From assembly GCA_027559495.1 (NCBI GenBank), contig JAMXSV010000003.1:2914001-2978000 (forward strand): a stretch of 64,000 bases of DNA. Reading direction: 5' to 3'. The translations under genes and the position numbers were made by a program. Below the pieces are notes generated by a model. It saw only the letters and a program-made list of their open reading frames with translations. It was not told the origin of the DNA and ran no database searches. The stretch comes from Aurifilum marmelostoma. Its lineage: Eukaryota > Ascomycota > Sordariomycetes > Diaporthales > Cryphonectriaceae. Positions 1 to 13,437 of this stretch are shown here, in pieces (positions within the stretch are counted from its first letter, which is position 1; every line of letters begins with the position of its first letter).

Positions 1-1221
1 CTTCCGACTTCTCCTCCGATACTGGAACTGTAAGGAGCAAATAGCATAGTCAGAGAATGGCCAGAAGAACAGGAAAGCAAGGCATACACACATAGAAAGG
101 AGAATGATGTCAATTTCGTTGGACATAAAACAAGATCAAGTGAAGGCCAGCAGCAGTGATTGGCAAGCCGAGGTACCACGATACCTACTTACGTCCTGAC
201 TGGCTATCATTAGTGAGTGTTCCAGGTTTCCCAATCCACGTGCTACGGTTACTGCTGCTGTTTCTGCAGCTGTTGTGCGAGCACACTGCCACTGCCGGGC
301 ACGCTAAGCTCACTAGCCCCTTCTTCACCTTACGCACTGGCCAAGTCACCTACCAGCCTACCTACCAGAGTTTTACCCTGCCCACCCTCATCTGCGCCTG
401 CCGTTCGATAAAACCCCCATCACCTGCCACCTCCAACTTTTCTAATCTCTCTTCCTACCATCCACAACAACTCAACACCTTGGCAGTGACACGGCCACCC
501 GTGTTGGATTCCATCGAGAATTCATCTATTCGACTTGATTTCCATCAAATTCGCAGTAGTCTCGGCACCTTCTGGCCTGCTTTCACCACCTGCAGATTGA
601 TCTGGAAGTTTTTGTTGCCACAGACAGTGCTGCGCCACCGCGAAGAGAAGAAAAGACGCGTCCCGTCACAAACCCAGAAGCCGTCGGCCAAACTCTCTAG
701 AAACTTTTGCCTGCCTCTCGCAGTAAACAAGCACCCTCCAGATCTAGGCTGTGCCCTTTGACCTTCGTACATTACCGTACTGTCTCTCTCTGGATTACCT
801 GGTCCTAGACCCTCTTTTCGCAAAGCGTCGCGCACACTGGCCCTCCCTGCTGAGAACCAAGTGCCAGAGCGCGAAGAGAGTCTTGCCTCCGTACCGTCGT
901 CGCAGTGCCTCTGTAGCCAATACCTTTTCCCAAGGCCGTCAAATTTGGCGTCAGAGGAGGGGGAGGATAAAGGGACGATCTCAACCGGGCATCACAAGAA
1001 GAAGCAAGGGTCGGAAAGGCGCACGGGCAGACACACGTCCCTTGGTTGCAATTGATTCCTACCAAGCCGCGTCCTCGTCCACAGAGGCTCCTGCTGTTGT
1101 TCTCTGCCTCACAACAGGTGCTAGACAACACCAAAGCACGAGCTGGTAGGGCGTTGATCGCCGTTTCGACAAGTAGTGTGTGTGGCCCCTCTTGGCTGTC
1201 GACCCAACCAAGTCCATCACC
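1..1221. other. Upstream flank and probable leader of the Seb1/Nrd1 gene
   Basis: No protein I can support is encoded here. Open frames on both strands are short, overlap each other and have no recognisable domain. The last several hundred bases are rich in pyrimidine tracts and lead into the ATG at 1222, as expected of a fungal promoter and 5' leader. The first bases could be the tail of a gene outside the window. Confidence 0.5.
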
Positions 1222-3956
1222 ATGTCGTCTGCCGTAGCAGATTTGGAGACCAATCTCCTGGCAATGCTTGCCCTCAAGCCTCCTGGGGTCTCGGGCTCTA
1301 GGATCAGCGCGATCACGGCCCTCTGCATTGCCAATGTTCAGGTACGGAAATGATGATGCCCTCCTTGATCAATAAAACAGCACAAGCCATGCCGAGTACA
1401 GTCACGTATGCGGCACACTCCCTTACTTCCACCACCCCATCCTTCCTATTCGACGCACCACCAGCCATTGTTGTGTATTTCTTTCTTTTTTTGATTTTAT
1501 TTTTTACACCCTCTTCTTGCCCTTGTATACTGACATGCAGCCTCTTCTTCATTTCAGTCTGAGTCTGTTCTCATTCAGAAGATATTCACGCACTTCAAGA
1601 AAGCCCCTGGCACCCACAAACTTGGTGTGCTCTACGTTGTAGACTCCGTAACCCGCAAGTGGCTTGAACAGGCCAAGCAACAGGGTCAGCCTGTCAACAG
1701 TGCTGCTCCGGATGGCACCTTTGCTGCCGGCGTGAACAGGGTGACTGAGCTGATGCCTGTGCTGATGAGCGACATCATTTCCTCTGCCCCTCAGGACCAA
1801 AAGGTATGTCAAAACACATTGAATCCCATAGCAGGAATATCACCAGCCTCGACAGGTCTTTTTGTGATGAAGCCATCTGGACTGCGCGTCACTGCTGGTC
1901 TAGTGATGTTCTAGTAAGGCCTTAGTGGACAATGGCTCACTCTTTTCTTTTTTTTTTAAAAAAATGTAGGACAAGATTAAGAAGCTTGTCGACATCTGGG
2001 AAAAGGGACAGACTTTTCCTGCTTCCATGACTGAGGGCTTCAGACAGAAACTCAGCCGTAAGTCCACCCCCGAGGAAACCCCATCCTCCCCACCACCAAC
2101 CACCCAATAAGCCTGCATATATCCCGAAATGTGGCTGTCGCAGCATCACATTGAGTATCTGCGGGGATGTATACACATCACAATCACTAGCAGATTCTAA
2201 TTGGTCAAATTTTCTTCTGCAGAAACATCTACGACCCCTCCAGGCAGCCCACCTCCCAGCATGCTGGCATCTTTCAACAACAACCACGGTGCTCAGCCCC
2301 AGCCAAACCCAACACCTCCAGTACTCCCGCCCAACATTGTTGAGACCCTTGCAACCATCAAGAACATTGCCCAGCAGCAGAACCAGAACAAGGCAGCCCA
2401 GAGCAGTGCTGCCCCGGCAGCTCCCACACCAGCTCCGGTGTCTGCTCCTTACAGTAGCTCGGGACTTCCTAACAACCTTACAGCCCCGTCTTTCATGAAC
2501 ACTGCCCAGCCAGGCTTAGGTTTGCCCTATTTGCAGCAGCAGCAGCAGCAGCAGCAGCACACACCACAACCTTCTGTGCCCCCCATGGGCGTATCTGCTC
2601 CTCCCTTTATGCCGCCTCAGACCCAGCATACAGCTATGCCCAACTTTACCAACGCCCAGAATGGTGTAGCTGCCCTGGCCAATGGAATGTCAGGCAACGT
2701 TGCGCCGGGGGCCGCCCCTGGCGGTGACCCAACCGCGCTGCAGGTGGCGCTTATTCAGCAGCTAATACAGAAGGGCCTCCCAGCTGAACAGATTGCTGCC
2801 GTGGTGAAGGCTCTTGCTGGCGGCAACAACGGAGCTGCTCCCGCTGTCGCACCACAGGTGGCGCCGCCGGCCCAGGGCGGGTACCCGATGGCTCAGAGCG
2901 GCAGCGGTAGCGGTAGCGGTTGGGCTCCTCCGAGGCCTGATGACCGTGCTATGAGATCACCTCCTGGTGGGGCGCGTGGTAGGTCGCGCTCGCGCTCCCC
3001 AGGACGTCGCTGGGATCACCGTGACTCTCCTCGTGGCCGTGATGACCGCCGTTTTGGCGACCATGGCCGTGACTCTCCACCGCGTGATCGCTACGACGAT
3101 CGTGACCGGGGTGGTCGTTCCTATCGACAGCGCTCGCCTGCTGGTGGACGCCGCGGCTCAAGCCCGCGGCGCGGTGGCGAGATGGCTCCCCCCCTCGCAG
3201 CAGGACAAGTTTGTGCAGTATGAGCCGTCCCTTCCCAATAACCACATCAAGGTGCTGAGCCGTACCCTGTTCGTGGGCGGGGTGACATGCCCCGAGAGTG
3301 AGCTGCGAAACATCTTCAACCGCTTCGGCTCCGTGCAGACGTGTATTGTCAATAAAGAGAAGCGCCACGCGTTCGTCAAGATGTACACCCGTAAGGATGC
3401 TGTCAATGCGAAGGAGGCCATGGAGGACGGCCGCAGCCCAGATGCCCAGCTCCGTACGAGATGGGGCGTCGGGTTCGGGCCCAGGGATTGCAGCGATTAC
3501 CAGACGGGTATCAGCGTAATACCCATCCACAAGCTGACCGAGGCAGACCGCAAGTGGATGCTCACGGCGCCGTACGGCGGCAGCGGCGGCCAGCCGATTG
3601 TCCATGGCATGGTCGTCGAGGAGCCTGACATCGAGATCGGCGCTGGTGTGTCGTCCAAGGCCATCTCCCGCCGTATGCAGACCGACAAGGGCGGCAGCCA
3701 CGGCCCTAAGTCGACTCATCACAATGACGATCGGAATGATCGCCGGCACGGCAGACGTGGGGGCGGTCGGGACCACCACGGTCACCGCCGCGACGAAGAT
3801 CGGCCCAACAACGCCAACAATCCAAACGACGAGCCCATCGTGCCAGGTTTTGGATACGGTATCACTACAAACCAGCAGGGCATGCCTGTATTCCCTCCCG
3901 GATTCTCTCTCCCGGCAATGGGTGGTTCTGATGCCATCAACAATCCTCCTTACTAA
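1222..3956 (+). CDS. Seb1/Nrd1-type RNA-binding transcription termination factor (CID + RRM), frame broken at a C7 run
   Basis: Nuclear protein that binds the RNA polymerase II C-terminal domain and nascent RNA to direct termination and 3'-end formation. I read exons 1222-1341, 1558-1803, 1970-2057 and 2223-3956; the three introns have GT-AG ends and agreeing phases. Residues 1 to about 150 form the CTD-interacting domain (core around VLYVVDSVTRKW). A Pro/Gln/Ala-rich linker follows, with a CAG-encoded glutamine run near 2534-2558, then an Arg/Ser/Asp-rich stretch. The RRM starts at about 3255 with RNP2 LFVGGV and RNP1 KRHAFVKM, followed by the conserved block RTRWGVGFGPRDCSDYQ. The Arg/Ser stretch and the RRM lie in different frames. 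They join if one base of the C7 run at 3188-3194 is dropped, giving about 728 residues. Family membership is firm. Whether the shift is a sequence error, an overlooked intron or real is open. Confidence 0.9.
3188..3194 (+). other. C7 homopolymer at the frame change in the Seb1/Nrd1 gene
   Basis: Upstream of this run the Arg/Ser-rich frame has codon starts at position mod 3 = 2. Downstream the RRM frame has mod 3 = 0. Removing one C gives an uninterrupted join. The upstream frame stops at 3221-3223 and the downstream frame upstream of the run reads as non-SR sequence, so the switch must fall close to this point. Confidence 0.75.
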
Positions 3957-5761
3957 ACGGAGTCAAACAACTACCTGCGAGGGGGTGGGGAGGGGAGAGA
4001 GCAGATGCCCTCTTTTTCCTCCAAGCATCATCGCCGAACACCCAATGCGCCGTAGCCGACTACGTAGCAGTTTGTCCAGCTGTCCGTTGCTCGTCTTCGG
4101 AACATGCTCTGCCTCCTTTACGCGACCTAGTCTTCCTCACACACAGACAGGTTCAGGTCCCTCGAGGCGCTGTGCCGTGTGTAGTTGGTCCGAGCACCCC
4201 GGCAAAAGTTCCGACCTTTGGCGTGCAGATCTTACCCAAGCGCCAACTTGCGGATTTCGCAGTCCAACTGCGACAGGTCAATTATGATGATTACTTCTGA
4301 GAAGACCATCGTTTCCAAAATGGTATTAATTGCCCACCCAACAGCACCTAAGCAGTAATGATGTTGAGCTAACAAGGAGGCATAACAGCTCTTAAGTACC
4401 TGGTAGGAGACGATCACTGTCACTGCATATAATTCTGGATCATAACGGAGTTGGGGATGCGATGTATTTTTTTTTCTTCTCTGGCTGGCACATCGTCTTT
4501 CGCTGCTATCCGGTTCACCGTGATGAGACCCAAAAAGCATGGCGTGGAGTTTTCAATGAGGTGATCAAGTGGCTGCATTTTTTCCAAGATCAAGCAATCT
4601 GCTGCTGTTTGCTTTTTCAGCGCGGGAGCGTGCCGGGGCCGGGGGATGTGGGGGCGGATTTCATAGGTGGTGAAAGTATGGGAAGGCGATGACCAGATGA
4701 CGATGCGATGTAGTGCAGAAAGGATAATTCGTGCATAAATGAGCCTGCTGCGTAATTGATTTTGACCCTTTTCCTAGAACATCGATTGACTTTTTTTTCC
4801 ATTTTATGATGATAACATTCATTACCTAAGACTATGTCGATTTTTCGCGACCGGTGTTGTAGATTGGTGCACGGCGCTGAAGCGGTTGGCTCCCCTAGCC
4901 GTGGCAGAACAGTCGACCCCTCCCTTACCGGGAATCAGCACCAAGGCATGTGCTGTCACTACTGCAGTAGATTGTATTTCGTTGTCAGCAAGACATGATT
5001 GTCGTATGTACACAGTGCCAAGTGTCTGCATCCATACATTTCCGACATATGTACTTGGAAACCTATGGATGCTTTTGACCCCAGACAGTGTCCGTCCGCA
5101 CGAGTTCGAGGTTCGGCCGGGCATTTACGTATCTATACACTCAGGCACAGCGACACGGCGCAGCATCTGAAAACCGGCGGGCCGGTCTCCTCCCCTCCCC
5201 CCTTCCCAAGCTTACATGTTTAGTGAGGGTCGCACTGACACGGCGCTTGGCCTAGCTGATGCCATGTATGCTCGCTCCTTCCGGCCCACGACTACGACCT
5301 CGAGAAACTAAGGCAGGGGGACGGTTGTTTTTTTTTTTTTTTTTTTTTTGGCTCAGGTGCGACTGCCCACGGATTTATGGCGCGCGCGATCAAGCCCCGT
5401 TATCATCCGCGTGTCTGTTGCCATTTAATTCGCGAGACTATGCACGTGTCAATCATTAATTTCAGCAGCTTAGGTCTCTTCTCGGTCGCGTCCGAGACAT
5501 GGCCCGCCAGCCGATATTGGTTAGCAGCTCAGCGTCTCCTCACACAACTCAAGTATCTTAATGAAGGGTGAAGTCCAAGCTGTATGTTCTCTGTATGAGG
5601 ATGGAAAATCATATGCCTGTTCGCAACAGTAAAAGGAAACACTTGTGAGTCAGGTCATTATAAATGATTTTACTTGGGTTTCTCCCCCTCTAATTGATAA
5701 TGGAGAGGGCCTGCAGAAGCAGTTAGCAGGGTCTCAAGACTTTTGTGTTAGGTAGTCTAGG
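3957..5761. other. Intergenic region and 3' end of the Seb1/Nrd1 transcript
   Basis: No supported gene. It should contain the 3' UTR and polyadenylation site of the upstream gene. A T22 run occupies 5328-5349. Short open frames on both strands have no recognisable protein character. Confidence 0.5.
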
Positions 5762-6793
5762 CTACTGAGAGTTCACATAGAGTGATTGCCTAGATATAGA
5801 TTGTATTCCTGAAACTACGATGTCCTGGAGCTGGGGCTGTCTTGCGACAGCGGCGGAAAGGCCGCTCAGGGCCATGCGGCGGATAATGAGGTCCTCCATC
5901 GGTCTTCCGCTTGACGTTGTCGTCTGAGTTGATGTTCCTCAGAATGACTTTGATGAAGAAGCTAGATATCGACGGTTGGATCGTGGGTTAAACTGAGTAG
6001 TCTGCGTTCTATGATGATAGGGTTTCGATGGCTAGATTTCGGTCATCTTATTGCTGCCGTTCTAGACAAATTCGTTGAAGAGATAGTGAGGAGTCGAGAT
6101 CGGCGTGCTGATTGGGGAAGGCATCTGATTGCCACATCACCATACAGTCAGCATCAGCATCTCCTGCTTTTCTGAGCCATTGATTACGCGCCTGCGCCAA
6201 GGTAGTAGGCATTCGGGCAGTATGCCTCTGCCAGGTTGCACCAAACATAGGGTCAGCGTCGTTTAAGTAGGCTTCCAAGGCGGCCCTGAATACTGGGCAC
6301 CGCAGCCAGTCGCAAGCAGACGAAATTATTGAGTTGATAGGATGCCAAACCATTCCAGCTAGATTGCTAGCGTTGTTCTCCAGCCCCTTCAGTGAAGTAG
6401 TTGCCAGGGCTGCATGTGAAGCTGGTCAGACACATGATCTTGACAATGAAAGAGAAATGTGAAACATCAGATCTCACGCTGAGGATAGCGGCCATCACCA
6501 CACCATATGACAGTCTATATTGTGACTATGCATGTGAAAGGGAGGAGGGAGCTTCAGAGTGCATCCATATATATCCTCACAACCTGCAGGGGCATTATTG
6601 TGCTGATGATAAAGCTGCTGTGGTGGGAAAAATCGCCGCAGTATAATAACATAGCTGCTTCTGCTGCTGTGATGTCAGTTGCTTCAAGGACACTGCGCTC
6701 CTGGATGCGACTCGCGATGCCCTTGTGTGATGAGCTGCTCGCAATCCAGACAAGAGGGTTTTCCTGGTGCTGTTCCTGCTGCTGGTGCTGGTG
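5762..6793 (-). CDS. Unrecognised spliced protein-coding candidate (3' part)
   Basis: I do not recognise the family. Four minus-strand segments look like exons. 6584-6793 is 70 codons with block AAEAAMLLYCGDFSHH. 6478-6514 reads TVIWCGDGRYPQ. The segment starting at 6421 is about 120 codons open to a stop at 6048-6050, with WHPINSIISSACDWL and CPVFRAALEAYL. 5762-5923 is 54 codons, Ser/Thr-rich then MEDLIIRRMALSGL, ending in TAG. Introns 6515-6583 and 6422-6477 have agreeing phases; the second ends CTGAC..CAG. The junction between the last two segments is not resolved, because no good donor is visible. More exon-like pieces lie upstream to about 7620, so this may be the 3' half of a larger intron-rich gene or a decaying one. 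No single exon proves coding; the support is long open stretches plus matching splice phases. Confidence 0.38.
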
Positions 6794-9700
6794 CTACTGG
6801 GCCTGCTGAAGGAGCAGCCAGCCAGCAGTCTCATTACACACCGAATAGCGGGCCACTGCAGTAAGATACCTTACCACCAGGGCAAGTAAGAAGACTGCAA
6901 CGGCCTGGGTGAGCTGCCTCAGCTACTCCAAGCCACCCCGCCATTTTGAGCTGGGAAAGAACAGAAGCAAAAGCTGGCAGAGTGACTGGGCAGATGACAA
7001 TATTATACAGTTGAGCGATGTTTCAATTATGATATTGATAGCTATTCATTCACCTGCTATCTTGTTGCTGTTTGAACATTCAAGACTACTCACATAGTCA
7101 TACTGTCCCAATGAAAGCGGGAGCCAGCTCTCAGACGAAAACCATGGAGTGCCATTAATATTGATCATTGGCACTTGTCACACCTCGTCAGTCAGTCGTG
7201 GGCTGAAGAGCCAGTAGGAGCACTACCCTCGTTCCTATGAATACTTGAATAGGAACAATAAGTATGGATGATGAACAGCTAAGCACAGGCCATAGTGATT
7301 CGATCCTGATTATCCGGTGAATAGCATAATGGGTGATGGTGCGAGATCTCGTGACTGATATTTGATGCCCCTGACCCATGGTCTTCTCAGCCCAAGCAAA
7401 GTCCTTGTTTAGTTGGGACTCATAGGCCAGGGCATGTGTCACTGGTAACAGTGACACTGTAATCGGCGATACTTTCTAATTACGTCAACTTGTGACCGCT
7501 GGCCAAACCTTGGAAGCAGAAGTGCGAGAGCAATGCCTAGTTGAGTTTAATCCACCTGGACGCCTGAGGAGGGACGATTTCTGCGACTGGTCATCGTTTT
7601 CAATAGAGACGGGCCTGTGTGTTCATTTGGATGTCTAACTACCTGGTCAAATTAGTTTTTGTATTACTATCTTGTGGATATCAAAATCATGATCGAGCAC
7701 TGGTGACAAGTGTCGAGTGCTTATAGAGACCTTGACAGAGCAGATTGAAAGACTGTCCCTCTCTATGTCGACTGCTATAATAACCAGTTAAACATATCAT
7801 GATTCAGTCAACGTCCAACAGCTTGCAGTCAAATAGACCAGAGGTGCCTATCCCACTGGGCCAGGGGACCAAGGAAGCTAATCACGCAGCGCCCATATCA
7901 GGTCAAGCCACGTCGACAGTGTACAGAATATACGCCCTCTGGCCGACGGACACCTTGTCCGCCTTGCAGTGTGACCCGGAGGACGAACACGATTTGTGTC
8001 AAATGCTACCTGGTCGTCCATTTTTGGCTCTCAGAGTCATCAGAGCCGTGGATCCCTTCAACATAAACCGCAATCCGTTTCCAGTATTCAATGTGTACCC
8101 CTTCAAGGTATAACGAGAATTGCTCTTGCAGTCGCTCGTCCCTCACCTCCCATGTCCACGGCCTCTACAACATTGCTTCGTGTACGTGAGCGCGTGCGTT
8201 CGTGCACGTACGGAAAAGGGCACTTGGGCCAGCACACGAACTGTCCATTAGGCGACATCCACCCCCAGACACAATGTCGTCATGCCGGGGAATTCAAGAG
8301 AGACTTTCCCCAGATGAAGCATTTCGGTACGTCGTACCGAGGAATTTGACATGAGGAGAAAAGAGCGATAAGCAATACAAGGTAGGAGGGGCCACGGGAT
8401 CCTCTCGTGTGGAGGGGACACAGGATGGTTCTCCTCCTCCGCAGTACAGGCCTCTCGTTCCCACTCCCACCACCCCGAACGACCACATCTTCTTGATCTC
8501 CTTCACCTCACAGCACTACTGCGATGTCGTCAAGAAAACATCTCCCAGCTGAGCTAAGCAGCCCCCTGCTGCATCCCACAGAGCTCAGCTCCTGAAACGT
8601 CTAGTGCCGCAGACATGACAGGCTCACCTTGAGAAAGGCCACGCGACCTGACAAACGAAACGTTGATCCCATAATTCTGGGATCCCCAAGGAATAAACAA
8701 GATCAACTGTGTTCGTCTCACATGCAGAGCCGGCGGAAACGGGGACAGAGGCGGAAATCTCGGTCCGACCAGTTGAAACAAAACGTTGAAGATTGCGGAG
8801 CTTGGTTCTCAAAGACGCAGCGGCAGAAAAATCTGGTTCTCATGCAAGGCTGAAACTTTTTGGCACTTGCAGATCAATCGCTACGCCAGGCTATCTGTAA
8901 ACTTGAGGGGAGTCCTGACCTGGGCAAGGCATGGACTTCGCTTCATCCCGAGGTCGAGGCAGTTGGAGAATGTGAAGCGTGAAGAAGAAGTCGTCGAGCC
9001 AATGTTGTTTTCATCAATGTGTGGTGTACCATGGGCAAAATCAAACCTTATCGGAAGCGAAATCAGAAAGTACAAAGCCAGCCACCCAGAGTCAGCCATG
9101 AAGGCGCCCGCTGCTTCCGACTTGAAACGATGTACTGTACGCAGGATTTAGGTTGTGGTGACAATATCCCATGCAGTGTCGTAAGCCAGCCAGCCAGCCA
9201 GCCACTGAATTCCTGATGAGGGAGAAATTTCCCTTTTTTCTCTGACGCGACCTTGCTGTCAATCAATATCGGGGCAGATTAAACTTGGTGCGAGGCCTGT
9301 TGAGGCCCAGAGCGTCCAAGCACAGAGACCACGAACCATAGTACCATGGATTAAGGTTTTGTTTAATCAACGGACGGCGGTTTCATCTGCAGTCGCGGCC
9401 CTTGTCAATCACCCGCGCGCACGGCGCGTCAGGTTGCATCCTCCTCTTAAGAGCCATCAGCTATAGATGAGAGTAAGTAGTATCACGTCGGTGTGTTTGC
9501 CTTTTTCTCTGCGATTCTCTCAGGATATGATCACAATCTCCGGCGGTATGGCCCTTCTGCCTTGGTTCCACGTCCCTTCTCCTCTGTTGGGCAAGCGGGG
9601 GTCCATGAACACCTTTTTCGCGTTGCGTCCGGGTTCATCCTCACAGCTGGAAAATCATGGGGACGAGGGAATCACTATGTTCGTGGCCACAAATAACGTA

Positions 9701-11585
9701 CGTCTGTCTTGAGCCGATGACATCAAAACAAACAATCAGTATGATGGGCGTAATCTCTCCGCGCAGGATTTTCAGGCGAGTCCACCGCTGTAAAATCGCA
9801 ACCGCCCCCCCCCCCCGGGGGGAAATGAGGATGGGTATGAGACAGACGTCCAGCCAGGGTCATTTCTCACAGCTAAAACCCTCGTGACCCCCTGCCCTGG
9901 TGATGGAAAAAACAACGGTGTGAGAGGAGCCCTCGCTCATCAGTAGTAGTACCAGTATAGAGTTAGGCGCTCCAGTCCCGGAAATGTTCCTGGCGATGGA
10001 CGGAAATGCACAGTACACAGCGGCCCCATATTGGATGGTTGTATTAATGAAAGTTAGCTGAGGTATAGTACTGTACGTAGTAGAGCTGCTGCAAGTTAAG
10101 ATGGCCCGTGGAGACGTGGGAAATGGCCCGAGTGCCAGTTGCTGGTGCGATCAATTCCACCAGCCCGCAATTCAGCCTCAGGTTGGCGAATAACAAGGCA
10201 TGCTGACAACGGATAAGTGGCGACCCTCATTTGAAAAAGCAGGCTTCGGCGCAGGGGATGCCGCTGCCCAGCCACTCGGAGCAGCCCCAAACCCTTGAGT
10301 TGCTGAGGCTCCAACCAGACCCAGGCCCACTTATACGAGTGTTCGTGCTCCGCTCTGGGAAATCCCGTGCTGTGCCCTTCTCTCTGCCCCCCGAGGAGAA
10401 TGGCCAGGCTTCTTTGTAGGGCGGGCTGGCAAGAACTCTACTTTCTACTGTAGGTTACATGGTCGATGGCTGGGAGCGAGAGGGCTAGGACGAGGAGGAA
10501 GAAGATGAGAAGGAATGGGGGAGCAGGGCCTCATCCAAGCCAGGTGGCTTGCTGTCTGAGGTCCCCTGGCCTGTGACACCGAGTCCTTAAAGTTGTGAGT
10601 GAGATATTGTTGGAGTCGACGGTCAATGTCCGGATCGAAAGACTTTCTGGTAGGATCCATTCGTGATTTCGAGGCTGAAACGAGAGGTGCTATGACTGGT
10701 TCCTACCATCACAGAAGTAGACAAGACACTTGCTGGCAACAGGCAGCCCACAAGGAGGCCCCAGGCGCTGTGATTGACGAGACCCTCGCCCATGCTGACG
10801 CCTGTCTGTTCGTATGCGTGTGCTCTGTGCTCTGTGTTAATGCTGTCAACAAAAGACTTGCCGTCCTTGCCGTGTGCCCCGGCAGGTGGGTTCCGCTCAG
10901 AACGGGCTTAGCGCCTGTTGTCTTGAGGCCGATCACGCCGAAGCGACCCATCAGTGCAAGGCCCCACGCGTCTCTCTCCGCTGCTTGCCCTTTCTGATTG
11001 ACGGAGGTTCATCGCTCCAAGGTCGGAACGGCGAGTCGAGAACGGCCCTTTTGTGGTTCCCTCATCCATTTTGGAAAGCCATGCACACTGGGAGGGCGAT
11101 TTGAGCAGTCGGTAGCCCCCAGCACCAACAATTGCCCTTGCATTTGGCTCAGGAGGATGCCCTGCCGTGTTGGGCGGCCAGATGCGGAGAGAGGGAGCTC
11201 TCGCAAAAACGCCAAAAGCCCATCTCGCGGGCTGGTGGGAGAACCGCAAGGCACAGCAGCCAATTGGACAATGTCGCTCTGTGATGTCCATTCTTCATAA
11301 GAATTGATCATAAATGTAAGGAGGAAGCTTCGGCTGAAAGGGATGATAACCACCGGAAACCGGGGCGTTACTATGGGGCCATCGCATATGGAAGTACCGT
11401 CGGTGAACGGTCGTGGAGCGGGCATCACCGCCTCTCTCTGTCCACATTCCTCTAATTTGGGCCGACGCAGAGCCGGTATTTCTCCCATGTACCAACACCC
11501 TCATCCACCTTGCTTAGCAGTGACAGTTTCTGTAGCGAGCGGCCTTGCATGTGGAGAATTAGGGGTCCCAAGCAAGCAAGCAAGC

Positions 11586-11605
11586 CACACACACACACAC
11601 ACACA
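11586..11605. repeat. (CA)n microsatellite
   Basis: Uninterrupted CA dinucleotide run in the gene-poor region; likely length-variable. Confidence 0.9.
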
Positions 11606-12599
11606 TACGGGAGTGTTGTACGCAGCGCCGTGATTGACCATCCACAGGTAAGACAGGCAAACTCACCGGTTAAGGACCCTTTCCATCCAGTGGACCGTCC
11701 GGGGATACTCCGATCCGCCTGCCCGCCCCCAGGGTCCTCTTCCGAACGGCCGCCTGGGTCACTGCATGCAAGACCTGTAAGGCTGGCTCGACCTGCCCAC
11801 CGACGCCGCACCCGGTGCTGTTGCACTCTTGGGACATACGTTCGCGATTAGCGGGTATAGCCGTTTCTGGCATTCACGGCTCTGCATAGCCGACCAAGAC
11901 TACTGGCCCACAGTGTTATGCCGGACTCTCTTGACCATGAAGGCTTGATCTTGAATCTGGAGGCAAGGGGATCGAGGAGGGAAAAGAAAAAAGGGGGAGA
12001 TACGTATTGACATGGTAGCCATGACTGATATGAGATTCGGGTTGGACGGAGGCTGAGGCATCCTGTTTGAAGCCTAACATTAGCACAGCAGCTCATCGAT
12101 CGTCGATAGGTTTGAGGATACGATAGTATGTGTGAACTTTTTTTTTTTTCTCTTCTCAACTTTCCCTTCCCTCCATACACTTGATTAGGTCATGGACTTT
12201 CCTGGTAGCCACCAACCCGGTCATGCCGATACCGACGTCGACGAGTCGGATGGCCGAAGTAGGTAGAGCCAATGGGCTGGCCAGCGATAAAAAGCTGCTC
12301 GGCGTGAAATCTCTGGCTGCCGTAATGCATAGCGTGCATACTTAGCACCACACCGTCCTGAAAATCTCGACACGGCGTGCATACCCGAGAGCGATCCATT
12401 GGGGGGAAACTTTGGGGGTGGATTGTTGGAGAAGCTTCGACGCTACAGGGCCAGAGGGCATAGCAGGGACCTTTCGAAACACCCACAGATAGCCGCAGGC
12501 GGTGGTGGCAATGTCTTGGCTGACTTAATTGCCTTCGCTTGTATGATAGGCGTGTTTGTGTGTGTGTGTAGGAGGATGGTGATGGACATGCCCCTCCTC

Positions 12600-12680
12600 A
12601 GGCGTTAGTACTATGTACTATCACCATAGTATGTACTTGCAGTAGTACGTGCATACTTAGTCTGCTGTACTATGTATTTC
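12600..12680. repeat. Cluster of TACTATG/CATAGTA inverted words
   Basis: TACTATG at 12609-12615 is followed after a 9-base loop by its reverse complement CATAGTA at 12625-12631, and related GTAC/TACTATG words recur to about 12675. It could form a short hairpin. No gene or known element is attached to it. Confidence 0.5.
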
Positions 12681-13401
12681 TGTGTGTGGTCAGAGGCTGC
12701 AGGGCAAAAAGAGCGCCGCCGGGGCGCTCTTCCAATCAGGGCCAGCTGATGTGTGGAGGGTATGACGTAGTGAGCGCTTTTGAGATTGGCATGGGGGCCA
12801 CGGCACTCAGTTTTCCTTGCGCGTGTGATCAGGCTCTTTGTCGTGCTGATTTGCTCGCCCGCCTGTTTCGTGATAATCGCTACGTGACCCTGCAGCCTGT
12901 AGACAAAGTTCGAATCAGAGGGCCCAGTGCGAGCTGGCGGGGACGGCCTGTGGGTCTGTCATTCTTGTCGGTAGTCATGATTTTCTGTCAATCACAAGGA
13001 GACATAACAGCAGCCCAAGTCGCAGACGGCCTGGCGAGGGCGGCACTGTCAAAGTGTCCCAAGCTACCCGACCGCCGACTCCTGGCAAGTGCATTCTCGA
13101 AGGTTGAGGGTCAGGCCAGGTCGGCCTGCCTCTTAGGACGAAGACGTCGTGCGGGTTCGCTAGCGTGTTCGTAGCCCAACAACCCCACAACCACAATCGC
13201 TGTTCGCCCTGGGGCAGCACTGCAAGAGGTGGGTTCTGGGTGGGATGGAGATGGATCCGGGTCTCCTCTTCCCCTTTCCAACCCCACGACTGTCCTGCTT
13301 GCCGGTGGCCCAGATGCAGGAGAGAGGGTGTCGCGATGCAAGGCCCTCACCACCGCAGCGAGCAGGAAGGGCGGCCAGAAGCACAGTGCGGTGCGGCTCA
13401 C

Positions 13402-13437
13402 GGTGTGTGTGTGTGTGTGTGTATGTGTGTGCGTGTG
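13402..13437. repeat. (GT)n microsatellite, slightly interrupted
   Basis: GT dinucleotide tract with A and C interruptions in the second half. Confidence 0.9.

Noticed and set aside
11009..11488. 159-codon minus-strand frame
   Set aside because: Overlaps equally long frames on the other strand with no domain or splice support.
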